Source of the DNA: an uncultured Treponema sp.
Lineage (GTDB): Bacteria; Spirochaetota; Spirochaetia; Treponematales; Treponemataceae
Direction: 5' to 3'
Assembly (NCBI GenBank): GCA_934699065.1
Contig: CAKUWD010000067.1
Span: forward strand, 1 to 13,336
DNA length: 13,336 nucleotides
This document shows, one piece after another, positions 1 through 7,264 of the stretch (its first letter is position 1; every line of letters starts with the position of its first letter). The translations under genes were made by a program, and so were the position numbers. The notes beneath the pieces were generated by a model. It had not been told where the DNA came from, did no database searches, and saw only the letters and a list, made by a program, of their open reading frames with translations.

Positions 1-604
1 GGTCTGTAATCAGAATACCAATGCCGCGCTTAGCAAGAAGACGAATCATACTTTTAATATCAGCTACAGCAATAGGGTCAATTCCGGCAAAAGGTTCATC
101 AAGAAGAAGAAACTTTGGTTCCATGGCAAGGGAACGCGCAATTTCTGTACGACGACGCTCACCACCAGAAAGGGTAAAAGCCTTCTGCTTACGAATATGA
201 CCGATTGAAAACTCTTCTATAAGAGATTCAAGTCTTTCTTTTTTTTCTGCTTTAGTAAGATCTTTTCGTGTTTCCAGAATAGACCAGATATTTTCTTCTA
301 CAGTAAATTTTCTGAATACAGATGGCTCCTGCGGAAGATATGCAATTCCCAGTCTGGCACGTTTATACATAGGCAGACCTGTAATACATTCATCATCGAG
401 AAAAACATCGCCGGCTGTAGGCTTATAAAATCCTACAACCATATAGAAAGTAGTTGTTTTACCGGCTCCATTAGGCCCGAGCAATCCTAGTACTTCTCCC
501 ATCTGCATGGAAAACTCAACGCCACGAACAACCTTTTTATGTCCAAACTGCTTATACAAGCTTGACACCCTAAGAATGTGGTTATCTTTTTCATTCTCCA
601 TCAT
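1..604 (-). CDS. lptB: LptB, ATPase of the lipopolysaccharide-export ABC transporter (3' end cut by window edge)
   Basis: This is the cytoplasmic ATPase that powers extraction of lipopolysaccharide-type lipids from the inner membrane (LptB2FGC). About 201 codons are present. The Walker A motif GPNGAGKTT is at residues 43-51, the Q-loop YLPQEP at 89-94, the signature LSGGE at 145-149, and Walker B FLLLDEP at 165-171. The frame reaches the window edge at ILITD, just where the H-switch histidine is expected, so roughly the last 40 residues are missing. Three ATG codons in a row (607, 604, 601) follow a GAGG ribosome binding site. I chose the middle one (6-base spacing), and the others are equally possible. 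The start lies inside the end of lptA (14-base overlap), which suggests translational coupling in an acs-lptC-lptA-lptB run. LptB is the best call because of the LptA and LptC neighbours; ATPase motifs alone would not separate it from other branched-chain-type ATPases. Confidence 0.93.
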   Translation of the reverse strand, partial: MMENEKDNHILRVSSLYKQFGHKKVVRGVEFSMQMGEVLGLLGPNGAGKTTTFYMVVGFYKPTAGDVFLDDECITGLPMYKRARLGIAYLPQEPSVFRKFTVEENIWSILETRKDLTKAEKKERLESLIEEFSIGHIRKQKAFTLSGGERRRTEIARSLAMEPKFLLLDEPFAGIDPIAVADIKSMIRLLAKRGIGILITD

Positions 605-1337
605 CATTTTCCTCATTTTCCTGCATTGCGGCTGTTTCAGCAGCTTCGGCTTCTGGCGGCAGCCCTTCAGGCATATTTGCTTCAGGCGAATTTTCTGCAG
701 ACTCAGTTTCCTTTGTATCGGTAACCTTTCCTTTTACGTTTCCACCAAGAGTAATATCCTGTGTATTCATATCGAGTGTTATATACTGCGCTCTGAAAAC
801 ATCTTCCTTCTGCTTAACCTGGGCGTTTCCTGAAATTTCAAGCAGCTGGGTATCTTTATAATAAACAGCGTATGAGCCGGAACATACATTTTCTTTCTGC
901 ATAAGATTTATCTGAATCTGAAGAATTGCAATTTCGGAATCCTGATTATATTCGATTATCTGTGCATTCGCCGTAACATCATTATCTTTATCAATAAGTT
1001 TTACATTGCCTTTCAGAAGAGCAATTTTTGTTGTACGGTCATACTCAAGTGAATCACAGGTAAATTCAATGTGAGCTTCTGTATTGTTTCCAGAAATATT
1101 TCCTGTAGATTTTATGTAGCGGTAATTATCTCCAGAAAGTTCTACATTGTCTGCCTGGATTTCCATAGAATCTGTTTTGATATATGCATTACCAGAAAGT
1201 GTTGTTGTTGTATTTGTGTTCCCAGCCTGCCCTGTCATTCTGTTTGCTGAAAAAAGAATTTTTTCTGCCGAAAGAGGCAGTGTTATCAAAGTAAGAAGAG
1301 AAAAAAATGCAATTTTACTTTTTAACTTATTCAGCAT
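591..1337 (-). CDS. lptA: LptA/OstA-like periplasmic lipid-transport protein
   Basis: This 248-residue protein is probably the periplasmic bridge of the Lpt system. The start at 1337 gives a classic signal peptide: basic MLNKLKSK, a hydrophobic core, then PLSA with likely cleavage after residue 24. A longer frame would begin at 1412 but adds residues that hide the signal. The mature part has the repeating beta-strand pattern of the OstA/LptA jellyroll, for example LSGNAYI, STGNISG, LKGNVKL, ISGNAQV and LGGNVKG, spaced roughly every 20-45 residues. The last 40 or so residues form an acidic, Pro/Glu/Ala-rich tail ending ENDDGE that is probably disordered and is not part of the LptA core. The start overlaps the end of lptC by 11 bases, with a distant GGAG upstream, so coupled translation is likely. 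The family assignment rests on fold pattern, length and neighbours, not on catalytic residues. Confidence 0.85.
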   Translation of the reverse strand: MLNKLKSKIAFFSLLTLITLPLSAEKILFSANRMTGQAGNTNTTTTLSGNAYIKTDSMEIQADNVELSGDNYRYIKSTGNISGNNTEAHIEFTCDSLEYDRTTKIALLKGNVKLIDKDNDVTANAQIIEYNQDSEIAILQIQINLMQKENVCSGSYAVYYKDTQLLEISGNAQVKQKEDVFRAQYITLDMNTQDITLGGNVKGKVTDTKETESAENSPEANMPEGLPPEAEAAETAAMQENEENDDGE

Positions 1338-2007
1338 TTTCTGTTGCTGCTCCATTCTCTGCAACTGGAATTTCGGTATTGTCTTCATTTTTCTCATCAT
1401 CCGAAGTTTCAATTGTTCCTGTTATATTTCCACGGAAGGAAAAAGTCTTACTGATTCCACTGGCTGTAAAACCGTTTCCACGCATTATTGTATCATCTTT
1501 TTCGATTTTTACCATATCGCTACGGCCGCTTATAAGCTGTTCAGTATTTCCATTCCACTTCAGCATGTTTGCATAAAAGCGCATATTTTCTGGAACATTA
1601 TAAAGATTTATATCATCATAAAGCTCATAAGTTTTTTTTCCCGAATCTGCAAAAATAATACCGCAGCTTCCTTGGGTTTCTACTTCACCTGCATCATTAT
1701 AAGCTTTAAAACTAACATCTTTACCATAAGTTTCATCAGTATTTTTATACTGCTCAAGAGAACCGGCCGAAAGCTCCAGTGTTGGACGGTTATTTTCGTA
1801 ACGCACAAGATTTGTATCTTCAAATACAAATTCCGGAACTGTATCTTCTGAATTTACAGTTTCGGAATATTTTAATGAACAGGAAAAAAAGAAAAGAGAA
1901 AAGAGTATTAATGAAAGACATGCAATACGGTGGTTGAGCTTACCGTTAGTACTGGTCATTTCGACAGGCTCAATGACCGGGTTAAAAATCCTGCTTGATT
2001 TTTTCAA
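1327..2007 (-). CDS. lptC: LptC-like lipoprotein with a repeat-expanded signal peptide
   Basis: This is probably the LptC component that receives lipid from LptB2FG and hands it to LptA. E. coli LptC has a membrane helix; this protein instead has a lipoprotein signal, with a hydrophobic run LSLILFSLFFFSC and Cys43 as the likely lipidated residue. The -3 position is Phe, a relaxed spirochaete-type lipobox. The rest shows OstA-like strands, such as LELSAGSLEQY and SGRSDMVKIEK, and an acidic C-terminal tail. The start is a TTG at 2007 overlapping the acs stop by 26 bases, preceded by AAGGGAAAGG. It gives MKKSSRIF, a normal lipoprotein N-terminus. Residues 10-27 are encoded by a dispersed repeat (1927-1981), which lengthens the n-region in frame. 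An ATG at 1959 inside the repeat is the alternative start; it has no clear ribosome binding site. The gene lies between acs and lptA. Confidence 0.78.
   Translation of the reverse strand: MKKSSRIFNPVIEPVEMTSTNGKLNHRIACLSLILFSLFFFSCSLKYSETVNSEDTVPEFVFEDTNLVRYENNRPTLELSAGSLEQYKNTDETYGKDVSFKAYNDAGEVETQGSCGIIFADSGKKTYELYDDINLYNVPENMRFYANMLKWNGNTEQLISGRSDMVKIEKDDTIMRGNGFTASGISKTFSFRGNITGTIETSDDEKNEDNTEIPVAENGAATENAE
1927..1981. repeat. Dispersed palindromic repeat, family A, inside the lptC signal region
   Basis: A 7-base stem GGTCATT (1954-1960) pairs with AATGACC (1972-1978) across a loop TCGACAGGCTC. Directly beside it is a degraded half-copy, ACGGT (1927-1931) with ACCGT (1942-1946), around GGTTGAGCTT. 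The same core occurs at 9060-9114, 10745-10775 and, in variant form, at 13210-13269. Read on the minus strand it encodes PVIEPVEMT of LptC. Of the three minus-strand frames, this is the only one without a stop codon. Confidence 0.85.
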
Positions 2008-3694
2008 TATCCTTTCCCTTGTCTTTTTCGCGGATTTCTACGCGGCGGATTTTTCCACTGATAGTCTTAGGTAATTCATCCACAAATTCGTAAATACGTG
2101 GAATCTTATACATAGCTGTATTTTCTTTTGCAAAGGTAGAAATTTCTACTTCCATTTCTTTTGGATCTTTATCTTTATAAGCAGGAACAAGAACGATTGT
2201 TGCCTTTACTATCTGACCGCGCTTTGCATCTTCAACACCAGTAACAGCACATTCCATAACAGCTGGATGTTTCTGAAGGATTGATTCAACCTCAAACGGG
2301 CTGATTCTGTAGCCAGAAGATTTGATGATATCATCCTTGCGGCCGACAAACCAGATATAACCGTCATCGTCGCGGTAAACATTGTCACCAGTATGATAGA
2401 AGCCGCCGTCAAAAGCTTCGGCAGTAAGTGAAATATCCTTGTGATAGCCGGTAAGAAGGCCAAAAGGATGGCCCTGACTAACGCTGATACAAAGTTCACC
2501 GACTTCTCCATTAGGCACCGGCTTATCATTAGGATTCAAGATTTCTACATCGTAAGCCGGACTCGGACGTCCCATTGAACCAGGTTTTACAGGAGAATCT
2601 GCAAAGTCCATAAAGTTTCCACAGATAACTGCAGACTCAGACTGACCATAACCTTCGTAAATGCGTTTACCAGTCTGCTCCAGCCACTTGTCATAAACTT
2701 CGTCGTTCAAAGCTTCACCGGCAGTTGAGAAGCGCTGGCACTTACTCAAATCATACTTACTCAAATCCTGACGAACAAGGAAACGGTAAACTGTTGGAGG
2801 AGCACAGAAGGTTGTAAGACCGTACTTAGAAATTAAAGTAAGCATCTTATCCGGCTTGAGCATGTTCATATCGTAAACAAACTGAGCTGTACCGCAAATC
2901 CACTGGCCGTAAATCTTACCCCAGCTGGCTTTTGCCCAACCGGTTTCTGCAATTGTAAGGTGAAGTCCATCATCAACAACACAGTGCCAGTATTTTGCAG
3001 TAATGATATGGCCGATTGGATATGTAAAATCATGAAGAACCATCTTAGGATAGCCGGAGGTTCCAGAAGTAAAGTACATAAGCATAGGGTCAGAATTGTG
3101 AGTGGCAGCCTCTCCTACCGGGCGAGGGAACTCAGGATCAACCTTTTCATATTCTGCATGGAAGTTTATCCAGCCGGTACGGTCAGGACCTACAGTAACA
3201 AGATATTTTACAGTAGGAGACTTTACCATTGCCTTTTCAATTTCTTCCTGAACGTGCGGATTATCATAAGAAATAATCATCTTTACGTCTGCAGCGTTTG
3301 TACGGTATTCAATATCTGATTTCAAAAGCTGATCTGAAGCAGCAATTGCAACAGCACCAATTCTGTGAAGGGCCGGCAAGAGAAACCACCATTCATAACG
3401 GCGGCGGAGCATAAGCATAACCATATCGCCCTTTTTAATGCCTTTCTGAGCAAGCCAGTATGCAGCACGCTTTGATTCGCGAGAAATATCAGCAAAAGTA
3501 AAAACCTTTGCTTCATCTGAATTATCGTCAATCCATACAAGAGCGCGTTTTTCCGGTGTTTCACGGGCATAGCGGTCTACAATATCATAAGCAAAATTGA
3601 AATCCTCAGGTGCAGTAAGACGGCAGTTTGCCTTAAGGTCTTCGTAAGATGTATACTCTCTGTAATCCTTTATATATTCATGGGCAAGATTCAT
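1982..3694 (-). CDS. AMP-forming acyl-CoA synthetase (medium-chain ACSM/MACS type)
   Basis: This 570-residue enzyme activates a carboxylic acid with ATP and CoA through an acyl-adenylate. All core motifs of the adenylate-forming family are visible: the phosphate-binding loop YFTSGTSGYPK at 207-217, YGQSES at 349-354, HTGD at 434-437, the hinge region GRKDDIIKSSGYRI at 451-464, and the C-terminal catalytic lysine K548 in TISGKIRR. Overall length and the N-terminal pattern fit the medium-chain/ACSM group better than acetyl-CoA synthetase, which is about 650 residues; the actual substrate cannot be read from sequence. ATG 3694 follows a strong AGAGGTGG site and a good promoter (3723-3750). It is the first gene of a run with lptC, lptA and lptB. 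The lipid-envelope link between the genes is only suggested by that position. Lysine acetylation of K548 is a common control in this family, but nothing here shows it. Confidence 0.93.
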   Translation of the reverse strand: MNLAHEYIKDYREYTSYEDLKANCRLTAPEDFNFAYDIVDRYARETPEKRALVWIDDNSDEAKVFTFADISRESKRAAYWLAQKGIKKGDMVMLMLRRRYEWWFLLPALHRIGAVAIAASDQLLKSDIEYRTNAADVKMIISYDNPHVQEEIEKAMVKSPTVKYLVTVGPDRTGWINFHAEYEKVDPEFPRPVGEAATHNSDPMLMYFTSGTSGYPKMVLHDFTYPIGHIITAKYWHCVVDDGLHLTIAETGWAKASWGKIYGQWICGTAQFVYDMNMLKPDKMLTLISKYGLTTFCAPPTVYRFLVRQDLSKYDLSKCQRFSTAGEALNDEVYDKWLEQTGKRIYEGYGQSESAVICGNFMDFADSPVKPGSMGRPSPAYDVEILNPNDKPVPNGEVGELCISVSQGHPFGLLTGYHKDISLTAEAFDGGFYHTGDNVYRDDDGYIWFVGRKDDIIKSSGYRISPFEVESILQKHPAVMECAVTGVEDAKRGQIVKATIVLVPAYKDKDPKEMEVEISTFAKENTAMYKIPRIYEFVDELPKTISGKIRRVEIREKDKGKDIEKIKQDF

Positions 3695-3722
3695 TGTGCC
3701 ACCTCTTAAAAAAACTTTATAT

Positions 3723-3750
3723 ATTATGACAGACTGAAAATTTTTGTCAA
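3723..3750 (-). promoter_or_regulatory. Sigma-70-type promoter of the acs-lptCAB run
   Basis: Reading the minus strand, a perfect -35 box TTGACA (3745-3750) is followed after 16 bases by CATAAT (3723-3728), a 5/6 match to the -10 consensus. Transcription would start near 3716, leaving a leader of about 20 bases with the AGAGGTGG ribosome site before ATG 3694. No operator-like palindrome was seen here. The boxes are direct observations; activity is inferred. Confidence 0.72.
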
Positions 3751-3844
3751 TTACTTAATGTTTAGTTACACTTAATTTTTTAAGTATTATTAAACTGAAT
3801 AATGTTTCACTTATTTCGCTTATATTGTAAGGCGCAAATCATTC

Positions 3845-3853
3845 TGATAATAT
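3845..3853 (+). promoter_or_regulatory. Possible extended -10 box for a leaderless DTW-gene transcript
   Basis: TGATAATAT combines a TGn extension with a TAATAT hexamer that ends exactly six bases before ATG 3860. No ribosome binding site lies between, so transcription could begin at or next to the start codon. No convincing -35 box was found: TTGTAA at 3825-3830 would need a 15- or 17-base spacer, depending on which hexamer is used. An alternative -10 is TATATT at 3821-3826. Confidence 0.3.
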
Positions 3854-3859
3854 TAGCTC

Positions 3860-4540
3860 ATGAGTGAAATGTGTTACAAATGTTTTAAACCAAAATCCGC
3901 ATGTCTTTGTTCTTACACAAAAGAAATTGATCCGGGAATTAAATTTGTTCTTTTAATGCATCAAAAAGAAGCAAAAAGGCAGAGAACAGGAACCGGACAT
4001 ATTGCAAAAATTTCACTCAAAGATTCTGAGATCTTAGTGGGCTTTGAATTTGAGCACAACAAGAGACTTCAGGAGCTGCTTTCTGACCCTCAGTATTTTC
4101 CTGTTATGATGTATCCGGGTAAAGATGCCTGGACTGCAAAACGGGAAGGATTTGGAGAAGCACTTGCAGGCCGCAAGCTCCTGGTCTTGATTCTTGATTC
4201 CACCTGGTTTTGTGCACGAAAGTTGATAGAGCATAATCCCTTTTTACTTAAACTTCCCCGTCTTTCTTTTTATGGGGACTACCGTTCGATTTTCACTTTC
4301 AAGCATGAACCGCGCCCTGAATATATTTCAACAGTAGAATCCTGCTACTACCTGATTAAAGAAATGCAGAGTGCCGGCTTATGCGACCCGAACGTTGATC
4401 CTGAACCAATGATGGATGCTTTTAAACAGATGATTAAATTCCAGCTTCAGGCAGAAAATGAGCGCATTTTAGGTATCCGCCCTAACAGCCATAATTATGA
4501 TGCCAAGTATAATAAGATTCGAGAGATACCGGAGTTTTAA
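3860..4540 (+). CDS. DTW-domain protein, probable tRNA-uridine aminocarboxypropyltransferase
   Basis: This 226-residue protein belongs to the DTW family, whose characterised members (E. coli TapT/YfiP, human DTWD1/2) transfer the 3-amino-3-carboxypropyl group of S-adenosylmethionine to a tRNA uridine (acp3U). The signature DSTW is at 113-116, followed by the conserved stretch KLIEHNP. The N-terminus carries the family's cysteine cluster (C5, C8, C15, C17: CYKC and CLC), probably a metal site. Further family blocks are MHQKEAKRQRTGTGH at 33-47 and RPEYISTVES at 152-161. It is the only plus-strand gene in the window and is divergent from acs. Its stop codon overlaps the stop of the convergent GH3 gene. 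There is no recognisable ribosome binding site before ATG 3860; the cysteine cluster begins right after this start, which supports it. Which tRNA position is modified here is unknown. Confidence 0.88.
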   Translation: MSEMCYKCFKPKSACLCSYTKEIDPGIKFVLLMHQKEAKRQRTGTGHIAKISLKDSEILVGFEFEHNKRLQELLSDPQYFPVMMYPGKDAWTAKREGFGEALAGRKLLVLILDSTWFCARKLIEHNPFLLKLPRLSFYGDYRSIFTFKHEPRPEYISTVESCYYLIKEMQSAGLCDPNVDPEPMMDAFKQMIKFQLQAENERILGIRPNSHNYDAKYNKIREIPEF

Positions 4541-6219
4541 TTATACGGCTTAATTCCCTGAGGAGTATACTCTCCGTTAACCGCACCTAACATTGCCTTA
4601 AGCGAATAATCGCAGCGCCAGCTGTAGCCGAGCAGAATTGAATCAGCCCACTGAAGTTTTTCGGTAAGAGTCGGAGTCATATTACAAAGTATTACAACTT
4701 TTTTTCCAGAGCCCTTAAAGTATTCTGCAATTTTCACGTGGTTTTCGCTTGAAACACAGATTATAACAGTGTCGTAACCGGGAGCCACAGACGGCAGATT
4801 ATCAAGAACCCACTGAGTTTCGTTTGGTCCGGTTTCATAAGTGTAATGAAATTCGCCTGCTTCAGGATAACGCTGTCTTCCTGCCTTAAAGAAACTTGTG
4901 AGAGAACCAAGCAAAAGAACTCGACCTGCATTATCTTTTGTAAGAGGAAGACTTCCCTGCTTTTCGACAGTTACAGAACGACAGGCCTGTTCAAGGAAAA
5001 ACTTTTCACCATCACGATCAGGAATATGAGAATCAATTGCATCAGCATCCGGATAAAGTGGTGCTGCATTGCCAGACTTAAAATAATCGAGTTTAGCTTT
5101 GATTACACGTCGGGCAGCATCTTTTACGCGCTGGCGGAAAGTTTCGTCTGTAGTCATAAGTTCAAGATTTCTAAGCCACAAGGCTTCATTCAGCTTTGCA
5201 GTAGTCGAAGAAAGAATGATATCGTTTCCAGCTTCCAGAGCCATTTTAAAAGCATTAGACATTGTACCCGCATAAACAGTTGCACCAACCATCATCATAT
5301 CATCAGTAATAATAAGGCCTTCGTAGCCAAGCTGATTTCGAAGAAGCTCTGTAAGAAAATAATGAGAAAGAGAAGCCGGAGCACCGGAAGTTTCAATAAG
5401 CGGATAACTAAGATGCCCCGACATAATTGCCGGAACCTTTTCTTTTGCGAGATACAGATAAGGAGTAAGTTCGCGGTTTTTAAAAGTTTCAAAATCAATA
5501 TTGATTACAGGAAGTTTTCCATGTGAATCAAGGCTTGTATCTCCATGCCCCGGATAATGTTTCGCAGTAGAAATAACGCCAGCTGCCTCAGAGCCAGATA
5601 CAAAAGCTGCTCCCAGAATACCGGTTTTATCAGGATCATCACCAAAAGAACGTGTACCTATAATAGAAGAATCATGATCTGTAAAAAGATCAACAGTTGG
5701 CGCAAAGTTCATATTAATACCAAGCGCCTTAATTTCACGGCTGATATAATATGCAGTATACCATGCATCTACAGGATAGCCGCCGGCACCAATCGCCATG
5801 TTTCCCGGAGTAATTGAAGTATCACCCTTTACGTGACGAATCCAGCCGCCTTCCTGATCCGTTGCTACAAAAAGAGGAATCTGAAAACGTCCCTCTGCAG
5901 CCTCTTTCTGTAAGCCGGAAATTGATTTTGCAACAAGATAAATATCATCAGTGTTCCAGCCGAAAACCTTTACACTGCCAAGCCCCCGTTCTACCCACTG
6001 ATACAAAAGTTCCGGAGGTTCTGCCCCAGCCCAGCCAAACATAAAGGTTTGAGAAAGAAGCTCAGCATCTGTCATTTCGTCAGTTATTTTCTGAGCAAGC
6101 TCATCATTAGGCATTCGTGTCCAGAAGTTTACAGAGTTCTGAGAAGACTTCTGGGAAAAGGCAAAAGCTCCGCAAAAAAGCGCAAGAATTACAGCGGCAA
6201 AAAAACGTTTATTAAGCAT
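4537..6219 (-). CDS. nagZ: Secreted GH3 beta-N-acetylhexosaminidase, NagZ-like, with C-terminal alpha/beta domain
   Basis: This enzyme is predicted to release N-acetylglucosamine from peptidoglycan fragments or other beta-linked GlcNAc glycans. It has 560 residues from ATG 6219, which gives a signal peptide (MLNKRFF, then a hydrophobic core ending near AFSQ), so it acts outside the cytoplasm, unlike E. coli NagZ. The GH3 barrel shows ATDQEGGWIRH near 119, and the NagZ-specific motif KHYPGHGDTSLDSH at 220-233 with the Asp/His dyad (D231, H233) used as acid/base. The likely nucleophile is D306 in GLIITDD. Residues of about 420-560 form a second alpha/beta domain like that of two-domain Gram-positive NagZ. 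The start overlaps the trxB stop by 8 bases with no strong ribosome site, so coupled translation is likely. A TTG start at 6252 would hide the signal peptide. A generic beta-glucosidase is less likely because of the DSH motif. Confidence 0.88.
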   Translation of the reverse strand: MLNKRFFAAVILALFCGAFAFSQKSSQNSVNFWTRMPNDELAQKITDEMTDAELLSQTFMFGWAGAEPPELLYQWVERGLGSVKVFGWNTDDIYLVAKSISGLQKEAAEGRFQIPLFVATDQEGGWIRHVKGDTSITPGNMAIGAGGYPVDAWYTAYYISREIKALGINMNFAPTVDLFTDHDSSIIGTRSFGDDPDKTGILGAAFVSGSEAAGVISTAKHYPGHGDTSLDSHGKLPVINIDFETFKNRELTPYLYLAKEKVPAIMSGHLSYPLIETSGAPASLSHYFLTELLRNQLGYEGLIITDDMMMVGATVYAGTMSNAFKMALEAGNDIILSSTTAKLNEALWLRNLELMTTDETFRQRVKDAARRVIKAKLDYFKSGNAAPLYPDADAIDSHIPDRDGEKFFLEQACRSVTVEKQGSLPLTKDNAGRVLLLGSLTSFFKAGRQRYPEAGEFHYTYETGPNETQWVLDNLPSVAPGYDTVIICVSSENHVKIAEYFKGSGKKVVILCNMTPTLTEKLQWADSILLGYSWRCDYSLKAMLGAVNGEYTPQGIKPYN

Positions 6220-7138
6220 TTCTGATTCTTTCGCTTGCAACGTGTGCCGCAATCGCTCCGTCTGAAACTGCCGTTACAACCTGACGGAACGGCTTACTGC
6301 GAACATCGCCTGCAGCAAAAAGGCCTGGAACAGAAGTTTCCATATTTTCGTCTGTAAGAATATAGCCAGAAGGATCTTTAGGAAGCATTTCTACAAGGTC
6401 AGTCTGAGGAAGCATTCCTGTAAAAATAAATACTGCATCTGTTGAAAGCTCTGACTGCTCTCCTGTTTTTACATTTTCTATTGTAACAGACTGAACACGT
6501 CCCTGACCATTAATTGATTTTACAACAGAATCGTAAACAGGCTTAACACCAGCTTCAAGCATTTTATCAATAACTGCCTGCTGGGCACGGAATTTATCGC
6601 GACGGTGAATAATACTTACATCGCTTGAAATAGTAGAAAGATAAATTGCCTCACTGCAGGCAGAGTCACCACCGCCAACAACTACAATCTTCTTATTTCT
6701 AAAGAAAGGACCATCACAGGTTGCGCAGTAAGAAACACCACGACCAGACAATTCTTTTTCGCCAGGAACTTCAAGATTACGGTGAATTGCACCTGTTGCA
6801 ATACAAAGGCAGGTTGCCTCGTAAGAAGTTTTTTTTGTTTTTACAAGGAAAGAGCCACCTGTTTTATCTATAGAAAGAACCTGAGCCTGTACAATTTTTG
6901 CACCAAAAGACTCTGCCTGTTTCTGCATAGTCATCATGTATGTGGCACCATCAACAGCAGGAAAAACACCAGGGTAATTCTCAAGATCAGCAATCTGAAG
7001 CACCTGACCACCCGCGCCAGCAAGATCAAGCACAAGCACCGAAAGTCCGCCCCGCGCTGCATACTGTGCCGAAGCAAGCCCGGCACATCCAGCCCCAATA
7101 ATCACATAATCAAATTTTTCAGTTTCCAAGTTTTCCAT
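6212..7138 (-). CDS. trxB: Thioredoxin reductase (NADPH or ferredoxin type not resolved)
   Basis: This 308-residue flavoprotein should reduce thioredoxin in the cytoplasm. The FAD-binding motif GAGCAG is at 15-20 (with Cys where most relatives have Pro), the redox-active pair CATC at 138-141 in VSYCATCDGPFF, the nucleotide-binding motif GGGDSA at 155-160, HRRDKFRA at 178-185 (the arginines that usually contact the NADPH phosphate), and the second FAD motif AAGDVRSKPFRQV at 275-287. Length and motif order match low-molecular-weight bacterial TrxB. ATG 7138 has the ribosome site TTGGAG five bases upstream. Its own strong promoter (7201-7229) with nearby palindromes suggests independent, perhaps redox-responsive, control. 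The gene overlaps nagZ downstream by 8 bases, which is an odd pairing. No thioredoxin gene is in the window. Confidence 0.94.
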   Translation of the reverse strand: MENLETEKFDYVIIGAGCAGLASAQYAARGGLSVLVLDLAGAGGQVLQIADLENYPGVFPAVDGATYMMTMQKQAESFGAKIVQAQVLSIDKTGGSFLVKTKKTSYEATCLCIATGAIHRNLEVPGEKELSGRGVSYCATCDGPFFRNKKIVVVGGGDSACSEAIYLSTISSDVSIIHRRDKFRAQQAVIDKMLEAGVKPVYDSVVKSINGQGRVQSVTIENVKTGEQSELSTDAVFIFTGMLPQTDLVEMLPKDPSGYILTDENMETSVPGLFAAGDVRSKPFRQVVTAVSDGAIAAHVASERIRNA

Positions 7139-7163
7139 AGATACTCCAATTGTAACAAATTTT

Positions 7164-7181
7164 ATGCTATTACTCTAGCAT
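7164..7181. promoter_or_regulatory. Small hairpin in the trxB leader
   Basis: ATGCTA (7164-7169) pairs with TAGCAT (7176-7181) around a six-base loop. In the trxB transcript it would lie between the predicted start site and the ribosome binding site. The stem is short and AT-rich, so it may be incidental. Confidence 0.3.
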
Positions 7182-7182
7182 T

Positions 7183-7194
7183 TGCCGGCCGGCA
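7183..7194. promoter_or_regulatory. Perfect GC palindrome at the predicted trxB transcription start
   Basis: TGCCGGCCGGCA is a perfect 12-base palindrome in an otherwise AT-rich spacer. The -10 box of the trxB promoter ends at 7201, so transcription should begin at about 7194, the edge of the palindrome. This is the position expected for a repressor operator. The binding protein is unknown. Confidence 0.45.
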
Positions 7195-7200
7195 TTTTGG

Positions 7201-7229
7201 AGTATATAATTTTATAGATTTACTGTCAA
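7201..7229 (-). promoter_or_regulatory. Strong sigma-70-type promoter of trxB-nagZ
   Basis: On the minus strand, a perfect TTGACA (7224-7229) is separated by exactly 17 bases from TATACT (7201-7206), a 5/6 -10 box. The predicted start near 7194 leaves a leader of about 55 bases before ATG 7138. This is the best promoter in the window by match and spacing. Confidence 0.8.
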
Positions 7230-7234
7230 TTAAG

Positions 7235-7259
7235 TTGTATACAATTTTATTGCATACAA
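7235..7259. promoter_or_regulatory. Paired TTGTATACAA palindromes upstream of the trxB promoter
   Basis: TTGTATACAA (7235-7244) is a perfect palindrome, and TTGCATACAA (7250-7259) is a near copy 15 bases away, centre to centre. Both lie just upstream of the -35 box, as tandem activator or repressor sites would. Because each unit is self-complementary, the two can also form one 10-pair hairpin with a five-base loop just after the methyltransferase stop (7265). That could instead be a weak transcript end, though there is no U-run after it. Confidence 0.4.
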
Positions 7260-7264
7260 TACTA

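Noticed and set aside
1338..1412. Longer lptA starting at 1412
   Set aside because: It would bury the signal peptide and overlap lptC by 86 bases; ATG 1337 fits the export signal.
6220..6252. Longer nagZ starting at TTG 6252
   Set aside because: It would place 11 residues before a clear signal peptide; ATG 6219 with the trxB overlap is more plausible.
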